A stretch of DNA of 60,821 nt from an archaeon (GTDB lineage: Archaea > Thermoproteota > Nitrososphaeria > Nitrososphaerales > Gagatemarchaeaceae): positions 118,992-179,812 of the forward strand of contig JAKASK010000002.1 of NCBI GenBank assembly GCA_021819105.1. Reading direction: 5' to 3'. Of this stretch, positions 7,900 to 16,179 are shown piece by piece. The translations under genes and the position numbers were made by a program. How positions within the stretch are numbered: the first letter of the stretch is position 1; each line of letters starts with the position of its first letter. The notes beneath the pieces are model-generated. The model was given only the letters and a program-made list of their open reading frames with translations, did no database searches and was not told the origin of the DNA.

Positions 7900-9054
7900 G
7901 TGCCCTTCATCTACCGCTCGGTGATCCAGCGTTCTGACCCTACTCCCAAAGCCAGGGAACTGCTGGCCGTGTTCCCGTCGATGGTCAACGACTGCCTGAG
8001 GGCCGGCCTGGAGAAGAAGATGAGTGACTTTCCACGGATCAAGGAACTCTGCTGGCCGAGGATGCGGGAGTATCGCGTGCACGACTCGTACAGGGTCTCG
8101 GCAATGTTCGATGCAGCGAACCTTATCAAGAAATTCCAGACCGACTCCAAGCGGACGAGGGCAGGACTCCCGCGGGTATCCAACGAGTACTTCTCGGCCT
8201 CGCTGGGAGTCTATCTGGAGGCCAAGGAGCTTCTCCTGCCGGGCAACATCAGAACGCCGCTGAACGGCCATACGCTTGCCGTGCTCCGCGCGAAGGGGGT
8301 GGAGGTCGTCTCAGCCACCATGACCCAGGAGACCTGCTCAGTGATCTACCGGAAGTTCGTCCAGGGGGTGGCCCCGCGGGGGATGGTAGCAGTCGACCTC
8401 AACCTGGACAACGTAACGACCTTCGACACCGAAGGGGAGTCGATCGTCTATGACACTTCGGCCCTGTCCCAGATCCACGAAGCCTACCGGAGGGTGAAGA
8501 GCCACTTCAGGCGGAACGATGCCCGGATGAAGGGGACGGTCTGGAGGAAATATGCCAGGCTGGAGCACGACAGGAAACTGGCGGTGCTTCATTCCGTCTC
8601 TTCCGAGATAGTGAAGCGCGCCGCCGCCAAGAAGCAGGCCATAGTCATGGAGGACCTCCGATGGCTGAGAGACATGTACAGGAGGCGCAGCGGCTACAGC
8701 GCATACTATCTCTCCAAGATGAACGCCTGGCCCTTCAGGCAGATCCTGCATCAGCTGGCCTACAAGGCCGAGTGGCTGGGGCTCCCTGTCGTGACGATAG
8801 ACCCTGACTGGACTTCGGAGAAGTGCTGCGAGTGCGACGGGCTGATGGAGGTCCCCCCGGTGGAAGGCATAGTCGTGTGCTCTGTCTGTGGGAACGCCAT
8901 CGACCGCCACCTTAACGGCGCCAAGAACATCCTCAGGAGAGGGCTGAGGTCCGGCCCCGGCTGGTCCGCAGGAGAAGCGGTGACAGGCAGCAATCTCCCC
9001 GGGTGGGAGACCAGGGCCCGAGTGGATGCGGACAACCCAGCGTCTCAGAGATGA
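7900..9054 (+). CDS. tnpB: TnpB (IS200/IS605 OrfB)-type RNA-guided nuclease homologue, third RuvC acidic residue replaced
   Basis: The protein has 384 residues, no frameshift, and the TnpB order: helical N terminus, RuvC-I VDLNLDN (D166), RuvC-II VMEDL (E251), zinc finger C309-x2-C312...C327-x2-C330, and RuvC-III IDRHLNGAKNI. In typical TnpB the last motif is DRDxNAAxNI; here the second Asp is H337. That position is usually the third catalytic acid, so DNA cleavage may be impaired. No tnpA transposase is next to it. The start GTG 7900 follows a GTTATTAG box by about 25 bases, giving it its own promoter. TnpB proteins use a guide RNA made from the 3' end of their element; the hairpin at 9087-9113 is a candidate part of such an RNA. 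Confidence 0.85.
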   Translation: MPFIYRSVIQRSDPTPKARELLAVFPSMVNDCLRAGLEKKMSDFPRIKELCWPRMREYRVHDSYRVSAMFDAANLIKKFQTDSKRTRAGLPRVSNEYFSASLGVYLEAKELLLPGNIRTPLNGHTLAVLRAKGVEVVSATMTQETCSVIYRKFVQGVAPRGMVAVDLNLDNVTTFDTEGESIVYDTSALSQIHEAYRRVKSHFRRNDARMKGTVWRKYARLEHDRKLAVLHSVSSEIVKRAAAKKQAIVMEDLRWLRDMYRRRSGYSAYYLSKMNAWPFRQILHQLAYKAEWLGLPVVTIDPDWTSEKCCECDGLMEVPPVEGIVVCSVCGNAIDRHLNGAKNILRRGLRSGPGWSAGEAVTGSNLPGWETRARVDADNPASQR

Positions 9055-9086
9055 GATGCGGGGAGGATCAGAGCGTAATTGCTGCG

Positions 9087-9113
9087 CCGCCGCGGGGACC
9101 AACCCCGCGGCGG
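9087..9113. repeat. Perfect 11-bp inverted repeat (hairpin) downstream of tnpB
   Basis: The arms CCGCCGCGGGG and CCCCGCGGCGG are perfectly complementary around a 5-base loop ACCAA. The repeat begins 33 bases after the tnpB stop. It could be the right-end hairpin or guide-RNA scaffold of a TnpB element, or a structure at the 3' end of the converging surface-protein transcript. T-rich runs that could stop the minus-strand transcript lie at about 9117-9180. Confidence 0.7.
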
Positions 9114-9197
9114 AAATGATTGCAAAAACTGAGAAACGGAAAAGGTCTACAGCTCACGCTAGGTTTCGCAAAAACAAAAGGAGGGGAAACCGTCCGC

Positions 9198-11864
9198 TTA
9201 GGACAGTTTCCTTACTAATATTGCTAGCTCTAGTACCAAGGTTATGGCAGCCAACACTGCGACTACGAGGACGTAGGTCGAGGTGTTGGATAGTCCGCTG
9301 GTGTTCGAGGCTGCCTGCTGGGCTGCCGTAGCCGCGTTGTTCGCGGCCGTGGCTGCTGAGGAGGCGCTCGATGCGGCGCCGCTAACCGAGGTTGCGAGTG
9401 ACGTCAACTGGCTTCCGATGTTGGTGACGCTTGTCTGGAGGTTGCCCACGTCGGTCGTGAGCGTGCCTATGCTGGTCTGGATGCTGCTGATGGAGGTCTG
9501 CATGTTCGAGATGGAGGTGGACAGCCCGCTCACGGTGGTCGAGAGGCTGTTCATGGTCGCTGTCAGCGACGCGAAGCCGCTGTAGATGTAGTCGCCGGTG
9601 GTGGTGACGTTGAAGAACCCGTAGGTGGCAGGCGTCGAGAAGTTCCCTTCGCTGGCCTGCTGCAGGAAGCAAGACTGGTAGTACTCACGGCAGTAGAACC
9701 CGAAGTTGACCGGGTTCGGCACGGTTGGCTGCATGCTCGTGTCGATTTCGATCTGGTGTAGACCAGGTCTGAATCCGGCAGAAGTCATGTTGATCACCGC
9801 GTTGCCGTTGAATTGGTTGGTGCCGAGTGCGTTGTTGAAGGTGCTGAGGTAGCCGTGGCTGGCGCTGTCGACGAACACCTGGTAAAGGGTGGTCGGCGAG
9901 AGCCCTTCAGCGTAGGCCGTGACCGAGGACTGGGCGTTGGCGTTGACCGACTGGATGGTGGGACTGCCTGAGGCGCCCACGCAAGAGGTCGATGTGCCTA
10001 CGTCGATGCAGAGAGTCGGGGTGACGAGGAAGGTGTGGTAGGTCGTGGAGTCGGAGGCTGCGTCATAGATGCTTGTCGTCCTGTACCCGTTGACGATGTT
10101 CCCCATGACCGAGGGGACGGTCTCGCCCAGGTTGCTGAGGGTGATGTTGTCCAGCGCATAGACGTAGTGGATGCCCCCGAAGGTCGGGTCTGGGACCGAG
10201 AAGGTCGCAGACGCCAGCGCGCCGGTGGCATCGCTGGTCGTGTTGACCACGTTGTAGGCGTTGAAGTCGTTGGTGGTTATTTCGTTCCAGAAGATGTACA
10301 CACCCGCGTTCGCCGGGAAGCCGAAGCCAGTCACCGTGACTACGGTGTCTGGGCTGCTCGGTGATCCGGAGTCAGGGGTGAGGATGAGCGCTGGGATGAT
10401 GTTGATGGCGAAGACGTAGGGGACGCCATCGGAGGTGATGGTGATGTTGTGGAGTCCGAGCGGGACGTTGGGGACGTTGAAGCCTATCGAGAACAGCCCG
10501 CCCGTGGTGGGCTTGCTGGTCCCGTTGAAGGTCGCGATCACGCCGTACCCGCTGAGTGTCACGGTGAGTGCACCCCCGGTGTAGAAGTTGGAGCCGGTGA
10601 CGTTGATGTCACCGCTGTCGAAGACATTGAGCGCGTAAGGAGATACGCTGGTGCTGAAGTAGGTGATGTCGTTGGCCGCCTGCTGGCCGCTGTCGTTGCC
10701 GACATCGGTGGAGCTCGGATAGTACTGGGGGCCCTTCGAGTCGGTGTAGCTCCCCTGGAACCCTGACTGCAGGAAGTTGAACTGCCTGCTGTTCTCCGCG
10801 AAGTAGGGCCTGAGGCTCTGCTTGTAGTAGTCCTCCTGTGCGAGGTTGAGGATGCCGCCGTTCGTGGTGTCACGGACGTTGGGCTGCCAGGCCGAGGCGT
10901 TGATGTTCACCGTCGGGTAGATGTTCACACCAACCCGCTCGTTGAAGGCCTGCTTGGTGTCGAGGGCCTTGCCAGAGAGGCAGAAGGTCCCTTCGATGTT
11001 TGCAGGGCCGTAGAAGCTGTGGCTGTTGGCTGGCGCCGGGCAGGAGCTGAAGGTCTTCCCTGTGACGATTCCAGTGAACCCTGACCAGGTGCCGTTCTTG
11101 ATGGACGTGATGCCCTCCCAGCTGGTGAAGGAGTAGGCGTAGGTGATGTTCATGTGGACGCCGTTGCCGAACCCTCCGCCCATGATGGTCACCGGGTCAC
11201 CGGCTGAGCCGGAGGCCGGGGTGATCGAAATCCCTGGGAGGATGTTGAGCAGCTGCTTGGCTCCGGCGATGCCGGTGCCTGTGCAGCCAAAGCTGGTGGC
11301 GTTGGACGGAGTCCCGCAGGAGCCGTCGTAGAGCTTGACGTACTGGTAGGACGCGTTCACCAGAGCCGGGATGGGCCCGACGATGGCGTTCTGTCCTATG
11401 AAGTACGGACCGTTGGTGCTAGCGGTTCCGCTCGCCGAGAAGCCTGAGAGTGTGGCAGCGCTCAGCTGCAGCGCCGGGAATGGCCCTGCGTAGAAGATGT
11501 CTCCTGGGCACATCCCTCCCCCGCATGATCCGGGGGACGGGGCGTTATTGATCTGGGCGTTTCCATTCGCTGACAGGTAGAGGTAGATGTTGGCGCCGCT
11601 GAACGTGACGCCGGTGGTGGCCAGAGCGAAGTACGCCGGCTGAACGACGGCTGAACCGTCCAAAGCCGTTACTCCGGCAGTGCCTGCGATGACAGTGACC
11701 GAAGCGGACGCTGGCGTGATGGTCGCTGACCCAGCTGCGTCGATGTTGGAATCAGCCAGAACTGGCGTGCCGGTGATGGTCGCATGCGCCGCGATTGGCA
11801 CAAAGACCATGAGGGCTGAAAGTGCAAGAAGTGCGATGATTAGTATAGAGCTAGTTTTCTTCAT
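9198..11864 (-). CDS. Large secreted, membrane-anchored surface protein (S-layer-like), copy 1
   Basis: The 888-residue product starts with a signal peptide (MKKTSSILIIALLALSALM...AAHA, cut probably near residue 28), continues as a long extracellular region with many N-glycosylation sequons and beta-sandwich-like segments (ITPASGSAGDPVTIMGGGFGNG is typical of IPT/Ig-like folds), then a Ser/Thr/Ala-rich coiled-coil-like stretch, and ends with one membrane helix (YVLVVAVLAAITLVLELAIL) and a short basic tail. That is the layout of archaeal S-layer or stalk proteins. The N-terminal part is clearly paralogous to the protein at 36752-38476 (shared HATITGTP, YLYxSxxGNAxI, LYDGSCG, GTGIAGAKQ). ATG 11864 is preferred to TTG 11888 because it gives a standard signal peptide and a leader of about 33 bases after the TATA box at 11919-11928. 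Confidence 0.82.
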   Translation of the reverse strand: MKKTSSILIIALLALSALMVFVPIAAHATITGTPVLADSNIDAAGSATITPASASVTVIAGTAGVTALDGSAVVQPAYFALATTGVTFSGANIYLYLSANGNAQINNAPSPGSCGGGMCPGDIFYAGPFPALQLSAATLSGFSASGTASTNGPYFIGQNAIVGPIPALVNASYQYVKLYDGSCGTPSNATSFGCTGTGIAGAKQLLNILPGISITPASGSAGDPVTIMGGGFGNGVHMNITYAYSFTSWEGITSIKNGTWSGFTGIVTGKTFSSCPAPANSHSFYGPANIEGTFCLSGKALDTKQAFNERVGVNIYPTVNINASAWQPNVRDTTNGGILNLAQEDYYKQSLRPYFAENSRQFNFLQSGFQGSYTDSKGPQYYPSSTDVGNDSGQQAANDITYFSTSVSPYALNVFDSGDINVTGSNFYTGGALTVTLSGYGVIATFNGTSKPTTGGLFSIGFNVPNVPLGLHNITITSDGVPYVFAINIIPALILTPDSGSPSSPDTVVTVTGFGFPANAGVYIFWNEITTNDFNAYNVVNTTSDATGALASATFSVPDPTFGGIHYVYALDNITLSNLGETVPSVMGNIVNGYRTTSIYDAASDSTTYHTFLVTPTLCIDVGTSTSCVGASGSPTIQSVNANAQSSVTAYAEGLSPTTLYQVFVDSASHGYLSTFNNALGTNQFNGNAVINMTSAGFRPGLHQIEIDTSMQPTVPNPVNFGFYCREYYQSCFLQQASEGNFSTPATYGFFNVTTTGDYIYSGFASLTATMNSLSTTVSGLSTSISNMQTSISSIQTSIGTLTTDVGNLQTSVTNIGSQLTSLATSVSGAASSASSAATAANNAATAAQQAASNTSGLSNTSTYVLVVAVLAAITLVLELAILVRKLS

Positions 11865-11867
11865 GTT

Positions 11868-11883
11868 TACGCTTTGAAGCGTA
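11868..11883. promoter_or_regulatory. Perfect 7-bp inverted repeat in the leader of the surface-protein gene
   Basis: TACGCTTTGAAGCGTA is a perfect palindrome (7-bp arms, 2-base centre) that ends four bases before ATG 11864 and lies within the predicted 5' leader. It replaces a recognisable Shine-Dalgarno sequence. It could be an RNA hairpin affecting translation or stability of an abundant mRNA, or a protein-binding operator. Confidence 0.6.
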
Positions 11884-11918
11884 TACAATGTATTTTCGTA
11901 GAAAGGCCCCCCGACTAG

Positions 11919-11928
11919 TTATATAAGC
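11919..11928 (-). promoter_or_regulatory. TATA box of the surface-protein gene
   Basis: The minus strand reads GCTTATATAA, a near-ideal archaeal TATA element. The usual 26-base offset puts transcription start near 11897, about 33 bases before ATG 11864. It is one of the strongest TATA boxes in the window, as expected for an abundant surface protein. Confidence 0.75.
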
Positions 11929-12122
11929 AGAGTGGACAAATCGTCTATTTCGCGGTTCGTTCGGGGAAAAGACAGCCTGAATCTGGCCCCTTCGACCGTA
12001 GCCCACGCAAGTCCGGCTGTTTCCACGAGATGAGCCGCAATCGGTGGCTTAAAGGGCCAAAGAGCCCTGGAAAAGGCACCTTGGCTGGCGAGCCTACGGG
12101 GGGTCCGACACTACCTGGAAAC

Positions 12123-13964
12123 TCAGGCTGTGCTCGCTATCTCGAATATCATGACGTCCCCGTTCTTGTAGACGAGGGTCAACCCCGCCGACTGGGGGAA
12201 GGTGTACCAGGGGAGGGACTGGCTGTCGGAGACGACGGTGCCGTTGCCCGTGTCGACGTCGTAGCGGGTGACGACGATGTAGCTTTCTCCGTGGGCCCTG
12301 GCGAAGGAGATGGAGTCGTTGGGCGAGGCCGAGTAGTGGTCGCTGGTGATCCTGTCGATCACAGTCCTTGCGAAGATGAACCTGGGGTCGGTCACCGAGA
12401 GGACGAGGGAAGTCGGCGGGGTGTTCTGACCCATCCAGGTCATCGCCTGGAGCAGCTGGCTCTGGACCTGGGCCTCCTGCTGGGTGCCGACGGTGGCGTT
12501 CTGGGCCGTGGACCAAGCCCACCCGTTGTAGACGATGGGGACGAGGAAGAGGAGGCAGACGGCGACCATCCCCACGCGTCGGAGGCCAGGCGACTTCGGA
12601 GCCCGCAGGCGCACCTTCTTCGGGACCGCCGACGGCCCGCGGGAGAGGAGCGAGTCGAGACCGTAGCCGGCGAGCAGGATGACGGGGACGACCGCCTCGA
12701 AGCCGAACCTCCAGGCGCCGCCGTTTTCGGGCGACACGGCGAGGAGGGCGAAGAACCAGACCCCCAGCAAGAGGGCGGGGAGGCTCCGGGAGCGGCAGGC
12801 CCAGTAGAGCCCGAGGGCGAGGAGGGCGAAGAGAGCCACGAACCCGGGGTCGTTGGAGACGTCGACGGCGATGAAGGCGACAGAGGGGATGGGGCTCAGT
12901 AGCCGCGAGACGTAGGTCGTGAACCCCGGCGAGGAGAACTCGTTGTACGAGATGTTGAGGATGTTGGTGACGGTGCTGTGGAACACGAGGGCCCCCAGGG
13001 CGCCTGGGGCGAGGAAGACCGCCGTCGCCAGGAGATGCCCCCTGGCCGAGGGCCTCCTCAGGAGGCCGACGGCGACGGAGAAGAAGAGGAAGGCGCCGAA
13101 GGTCGAGATGGCGGTGTAGTGGGAGAAGTAGCCGGCGACGAGGAAGACCCCCGAGGAGAGCCACACCGAGGGGGACCTGTACCCGGACGAGAGGTCGAGG
13201 AAACCGACGACGAGGAGGAGCTCGAGGAGGACCCCGACGAAGTTGGCGTAGAGCCCGTCGTTCAGGACCAGGGGGGTCCAGACGGTCCCGGAGAGGGCGA
13301 AGATGGCGGCCGCGAAGAGGGCGGCCCTCCTGCTGGCGAAGAGCCGCTTCGCGACGGCGTACACGAAGAAGGGGGAGAGGACCGTCAGCAGGGCCATGGT
13401 GTGCCTTACAGTCGCCAGGGGGAGGCCCCCGACGGCGAGCAGGGCCATGCCCAGCTGGTAGTCCGCGGCCCCGTAGACCAGCATCCGGGGGACGGAGGAC
13501 AGGGTCCCGAGGGTCAGGCCGGTGGCCTGGACCTGGTGGACCAGGAAGTCGGGGTTGAAGTAGGGGAATATGGGGAACTTTCCAAGATACAAGGCGATGA
13601 CGGCGGCGACGAAGGCGGCGAAGAAGACGGTGGCGAGGTCGTCGCGGGCGAGCCTGGGGGGCCCTGTGAACCGCCTCCGCCGGGCATAGGAGACCCCCAG
13701 GGCGGCGACCCCGACGAGGACCAGGAAGTAGACGAGCCCTATGCCTGCGCCGTAGAGGAATCCTACGCCCAGCCCCAGGGTCTTGAGCGCGAAGACAACC
13801 GTGTCCACGGCGATGCCGACCCCGAAGGAGAAGCCCAGCCGGTCTGCAAGGGTGTCGTCGTCCTTCCACCTTCCCAGGACCTCCCAGAGGCCGTAGCCGG
13901 GGACGAAGATGGCGGCGAGGTAGACGACGTAGCCCGGGAGGAACTCGACGGGGAGGCTGGTCAC
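12123..13964 (-). CDS. Polytopic membrane protein, GT-C-like, tandem copy 1
   Basis: The product has 613 residues with about a dozen predicted membrane helices and a C-terminal extracytoplasmic domain of about 130 residues. Conserved with the two neighbours are LPVEFLPGYVVYLAAI at the N terminus, FNPDFLVHQVQATGL, YGAADYQLGMALLAVGG, FASRRAALFAAAI, DGLYANFVGVLLELLLV and SHYTAISTFG. An acidic residue with a nearby His in the first large loop, many helices and a soluble C-terminal part resemble GT-C glycosyltransferases that use lipid-linked sugars outside the cell; this is inference. GTG 13964 matches the N termini of the paralogues and overlaps the stop of the upstream mini-ORF as GTGA; ATG 13967 is an alternative. 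Confidence 0.78.
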   Translation of the reverse strand: MTSLPVEFLPGYVVYLAAIFVPGYGLWEVLGRWKDDDTLADRLGFSFGVGIAVDTVVFALKTLGLGVGFLYGAGIGLVYFLVLVGVAALGVSYARRRRFTGPPRLARDDLATVFFAAFVAAVIALYLGKFPIFPYFNPDFLVHQVQATGLTLGTLSSVPRMLVYGAADYQLGMALLAVGGLPLATVRHTMALLTVLSPFFVYAVAKRLFASRRAALFAAAIFALSGTVWTPLVLNDGLYANFVGVLLELLLVVGFLDLSSGYRSPSVWLSSGVFLVAGYFSHYTAISTFGAFLFFSVAVGLLRRPSARGHLLATAVFLAPGALGALVFHSTVTNILNISYNEFSSPGFTTYVSRLLSPIPSVAFIAVDVSNDPGFVALFALLALGLYWACRSRSLPALLLGVWFFALLAVSPENGGAWRFGFEAVVPVILLAGYGLDSLLSRGPSAVPKKVRLRAPKSPGLRRVGMVAVCLLFLVPIVYNGWAWSTAQNATVGTQQEAQVQSQLLQAMTWMGQNTPPTSLVLSVTDPRFIFARTVIDRITSDHYSASPNDSISFARAHGESYIVVTRYDVDTGNGTVVSDSQSLPWYTFPQSAGLTLVYKNGDVMIFEIASTA

Positions 13965-14074
13965 CATTGGGGGTCCACGAGGTCCCGCCGGACGGACGAG
14001 GGCCGGCGCCCCTGCACGCCTTCCTCCGGAGGAGCTGCCGGGCGGGCCGGGAGCTCTGGGGTGGCGGCTTTCAT
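13961..14074 (-). CDS. 37-codon leaderless mini-ORF coupled to membrane protein copy 1
   Basis: The ORF starts at ATG 14074, about 30 bases from the centre of the conserved TATA box, as expected for a leaderless transcript. Its TGA (13961-13963) shares bases with the GTG start of the membrane protein. The peptide begins MKAATPELPARPAAPPEE and is Pro/Arg-rich with no membrane helix. It has no sequence likeness to the mini-ORFs before copies 2 and 3, so its position rather than its product seems conserved. It may load ribosomes that re-initiate on the main gene. Confidence 0.5.
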   Translation of the reverse strand: MKAATPELPARPAAPPEEGVQGRRPSSVRRDLVDPQW

Positions 14075-14101
14075 CGGAAGAGAAGGTCTCGGCTCACGGC
14101 A

Positions 14102-14118
14102 GTTATAACCTGATTGGG
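14102..14118 (-). promoter_or_regulatory. Conserved promoter of membrane protein copy 1
   Basis: The minus strand reads CCCAATCAGGTTATAAC. GGTTATAAC fits a BRE/TATA element, and the same 17 bases occur before copy 2 (16126-16142) and, with one base missing, before copy 3 (18167-18182). In each case an ATG follows at 27-28 bases from the box edge. Confidence 0.75.
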
Positions 14119-14157
14119 CAGCGCCAGGCAGGCCCCCGGCGGGCCGCCCCCTGGACG

Positions 14158-16014
14158 CTATCCGCTCGGCGTGACTTCGAAGATCATCACGTCGGTGTTG
14201 TTGTAGACCATGGCGATGCCGTTCTGGGAAGGATAGGTGTACCACGGGAGGTTGGTGCTGTAGAAGTCCGGGGCGAGGGTGGACAGGCTGAAGCGCACGT
14301 CGAAGTGGGTGACTATGATGTACTGCGCGCCAAGCTGGTCGGCGTAGGTTATCGCCTGGGGGGCGTTTCGGAAATATTGGTAGGTGGTGTTCCTGTCGAT
14401 GACCGCTCGGTCGTATTCGAACCTCGGCTCGGTGACGGACAGAAACTTCGACCCCGCCGGCGTGTTCTGCCCCATCCAGCTCATGGCATGGAGGAGCTCC
14501 CCCTGAAGCTGCGCCTCCTGGCTCGCGTTCGCCGTCACGTTCTGCACCATGAACCAGGTCGGGCTCCCGGCAACCGCGGGGACCAAGAACAGCAGGGCCA
14601 CGACCACCGAGCTGAGCCTGGGCGGGCCGCCCCCCCTGGCAGCCTTCAGCTTGCTTCGCCTGACGGCGGTCCGCGGAGCATACTCGGGGAGAAGCGCATG
14701 GAGCCCGTAGCCGGAGAGGAGGAGGAGCGGGATCGCCGCTTCGAAGGAGAAGCGCCACGCCAGGTAGTCCTCAGGGGCGGCCACCAGGATGGCGACGAAC
14801 CAGAGCGCCAGGAGCAGGGCAGGCACGTACCTGGACTTGTACCCCTTGTAGAGCGCGACGGCCAGAAGCGCCATCAACGCGACGAAGCCAAGGTCGTTGG
14901 AGACGTCCACCGCGATGTAGGCGAGGGCCGGGATGGGGCTCAGCAGGCCGGACAGGTATGTGCTCAGGACCACGGGGCTCCCCACGGTGTAGGAGATCGC
15001 CAGAATGGTCCCCAGGGTCTTCTCGAAGACGAGGGCGCCGACGGCCCCGGGTGCGAGGAACGCTGCCCCGACTGCGAGGTAGCTCTTGTACCCGGGCCGC
15101 CTGAGGAGCGCCATCCCGAGCCCGAAGATCAGGAACGAGCCTAGTATCGTGATTACCGTGTAGTGGGAGAAGTAAGACGCGACGAGGATCGCTCCGTCGG
15201 CGACCCAGGCGGTCCGGGACCGAAGGTTGGACGAGAGGTCGAGGAAGGCGCTCACGAGGAGCACCTCGAGGAGGACCCCGACGAAGTTGGCGTATAGGCC
15301 GACGGCGTACACCATCGGGACCCAGACTATCCCAGAAAGGGCGTAGAGGGCGGTGGTGAAGAGGGCGGCCCTCCTGCTGGCGAAGATCCTGCTGGACGCG
15401 GAGAAGACGAGGAAGGGAGAAAGCAGCACCATGATGGCCATGGTCCGCTGAGCAGTCAGGAGGGCCCAACCGCCCACCGCGAGGATGGAGGCGGCGATCT
15501 GGTAGTTGCCTGCGCCGTAGAGCAGCATCTTCGGGACGGTCACCACGGCCCCCGTGATGAGCCCCGTCGCCTGGGTGGCATGGGCGGCGTAGTCGATCTG
15601 ATAGTCGGGGAAGTAGGGGTACTTCGCGAAGTAGACGTAGATGGCGGCGGCCAGGACCGCCACCATGGCGAACACGGCGGCGTCGTAGAGGGCGAAGGAA
15701 GGCGGCCTGGCGAAGGACCTCCGCCGGAGGTATGAGGCGCCCAGGGCCGCGACGCCCAGGAAGACCATGAGGTAGACCACGGATATTCCCATGCCGGCGA
15801 GGCGGAACCCACCGACCCCGACGCCGGCCGTCTTCAGGGCGTAGACCACGGTGTCTGCCGACAGCCCCAGACCGAAGGAGTACCCCGCCCGCTCTACCAG
15901 GGTGTCCCCCTCCTTCCACCGCCCCAGCAGCTCTCCCAGCCCGTAGCCGGGGACGAAGATGGCCGCGAGGTAGACGACGTAGCCCGGGAGGAACTCGGGA
16001 GGGAAGCCCGTCAC
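14158..16014 (-). CDS. Polytopic membrane protein, GT-C-like, tandem copy 2
   Basis: This 618-residue paralogue of the flanking copies keeps FPPEFLPGYVVYLAAI, DYQIDYAAHATQATGL, YGAGNYQIAASILAVGG, FASRRAALFTTALYALSG, VGLYANFVGVLLEVLLV and SHYTVITILG. It is the most divergent of the three: the segment after the first helices and the C-terminal domain differ most. GTG 16014 aligns with the other N termini (MTGFPPEF against MTGLPVEF); GTG 16026 is possible. A mini-ORF ends four bases upstream. It probably acts in the membrane on the same class of substrate as its paralogues, perhaps with another specificity. Confidence 0.77.
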   Translation of the reverse strand: MTGFPPEFLPGYVVYLAAIFVPGYGLGELLGRWKEGDTLVERAGYSFGLGLSADTVVYALKTAGVGVGGFRLAGMGISVVYLMVFLGVAALGASYLRRRSFARPPSFALYDAAVFAMVAVLAAAIYVYFAKYPYFPDYQIDYAAHATQATGLITGAVVTVPKMLLYGAGNYQIAASILAVGGWALLTAQRTMAIMVLLSPFLVFSASSRIFASRRAALFTTALYALSGIVWVPMVYAVGLYANFVGVLLEVLLVSAFLDLSSNLRSRTAWVADGAILVASYFSHYTVITILGSFLIFGLGMALLRRPGYKSYLAVGAAFLAPGAVGALVFEKTLGTILAISYTVGSPVVLSTYLSGLLSPIPALAYIAVDVSNDLGFVALMALLAVALYKGYKSRYVPALLLALWFVAILVAAPEDYLAWRFSFEAAIPLLLLSGYGLHALLPEYAPRTAVRRSKLKAARGGGPPRLSSVVVALLFLVPAVAGSPTWFMVQNVTANASQEAQLQGELLHAMSWMGQNTPAGSKFLSVTEPRFEYDRAVIDRNTTYQYFRNAPQAITYADQLGAQYIIVTHFDVRFSLSTLAPDFYSTNLPWYTYPSQNGIAMVYNNTDVMIFEVTPSG

Positions 16015-16018
16015 AGCC

Positions 16019-16099
16019 TCAGTCACCCAAGGCGGTGGGTCCGCTGGGACCGTTTCCGGATGAAATCGTGACTGCGGTCGCGGGACCTCTCAGGACCAT
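16019..16099 (-). CDS. 26-codon leaderless mini-ORF before membrane protein copy 2
   Basis: ATG 16099 lies 27 bases from the edge of the TATA box. The frame encodes MVLRGPATAVTISSGNG and a few more residues, and stops at TGA 16019-16021, five bases before GTG 16014. The sequence is unrelated to the other two mini-ORFs. Position relative to promoter and main start is the conserved property. Confidence 0.45.
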   Translation of the reverse strand: MVLRGPATAVTISSGNGPSGPTALGD

Positions 16100-16125
16100 C
16101 GGGGTTGAGAGGGGGAGCCTCGGCC

Positions 16126-16142
16126 GTTATAACCTGATTGGG
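16126..16142 (-). promoter_or_regulatory. Conserved promoter of membrane protein copy 2
   Basis: The minus strand has the same CCCAATCAGGTTATAAC as before copy 1, with no mismatch over 17 bases, although most of the leader that follows is unlike copy 1. Confidence 0.75.
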
Positions 16143-16179
16143 GAGACGGGCCTCGGGGGGAGTGGGCGGCTCGCGGGCG

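Noticed and set aside
12978-14108. Long open frames on the plus strand opposite the membrane-protein tandem
   Set aside because: They are antisense shadows of GC-rich coding DNA; their products are low-complexity Gly/Glu/Asp/Arg strings with no family resemblance.
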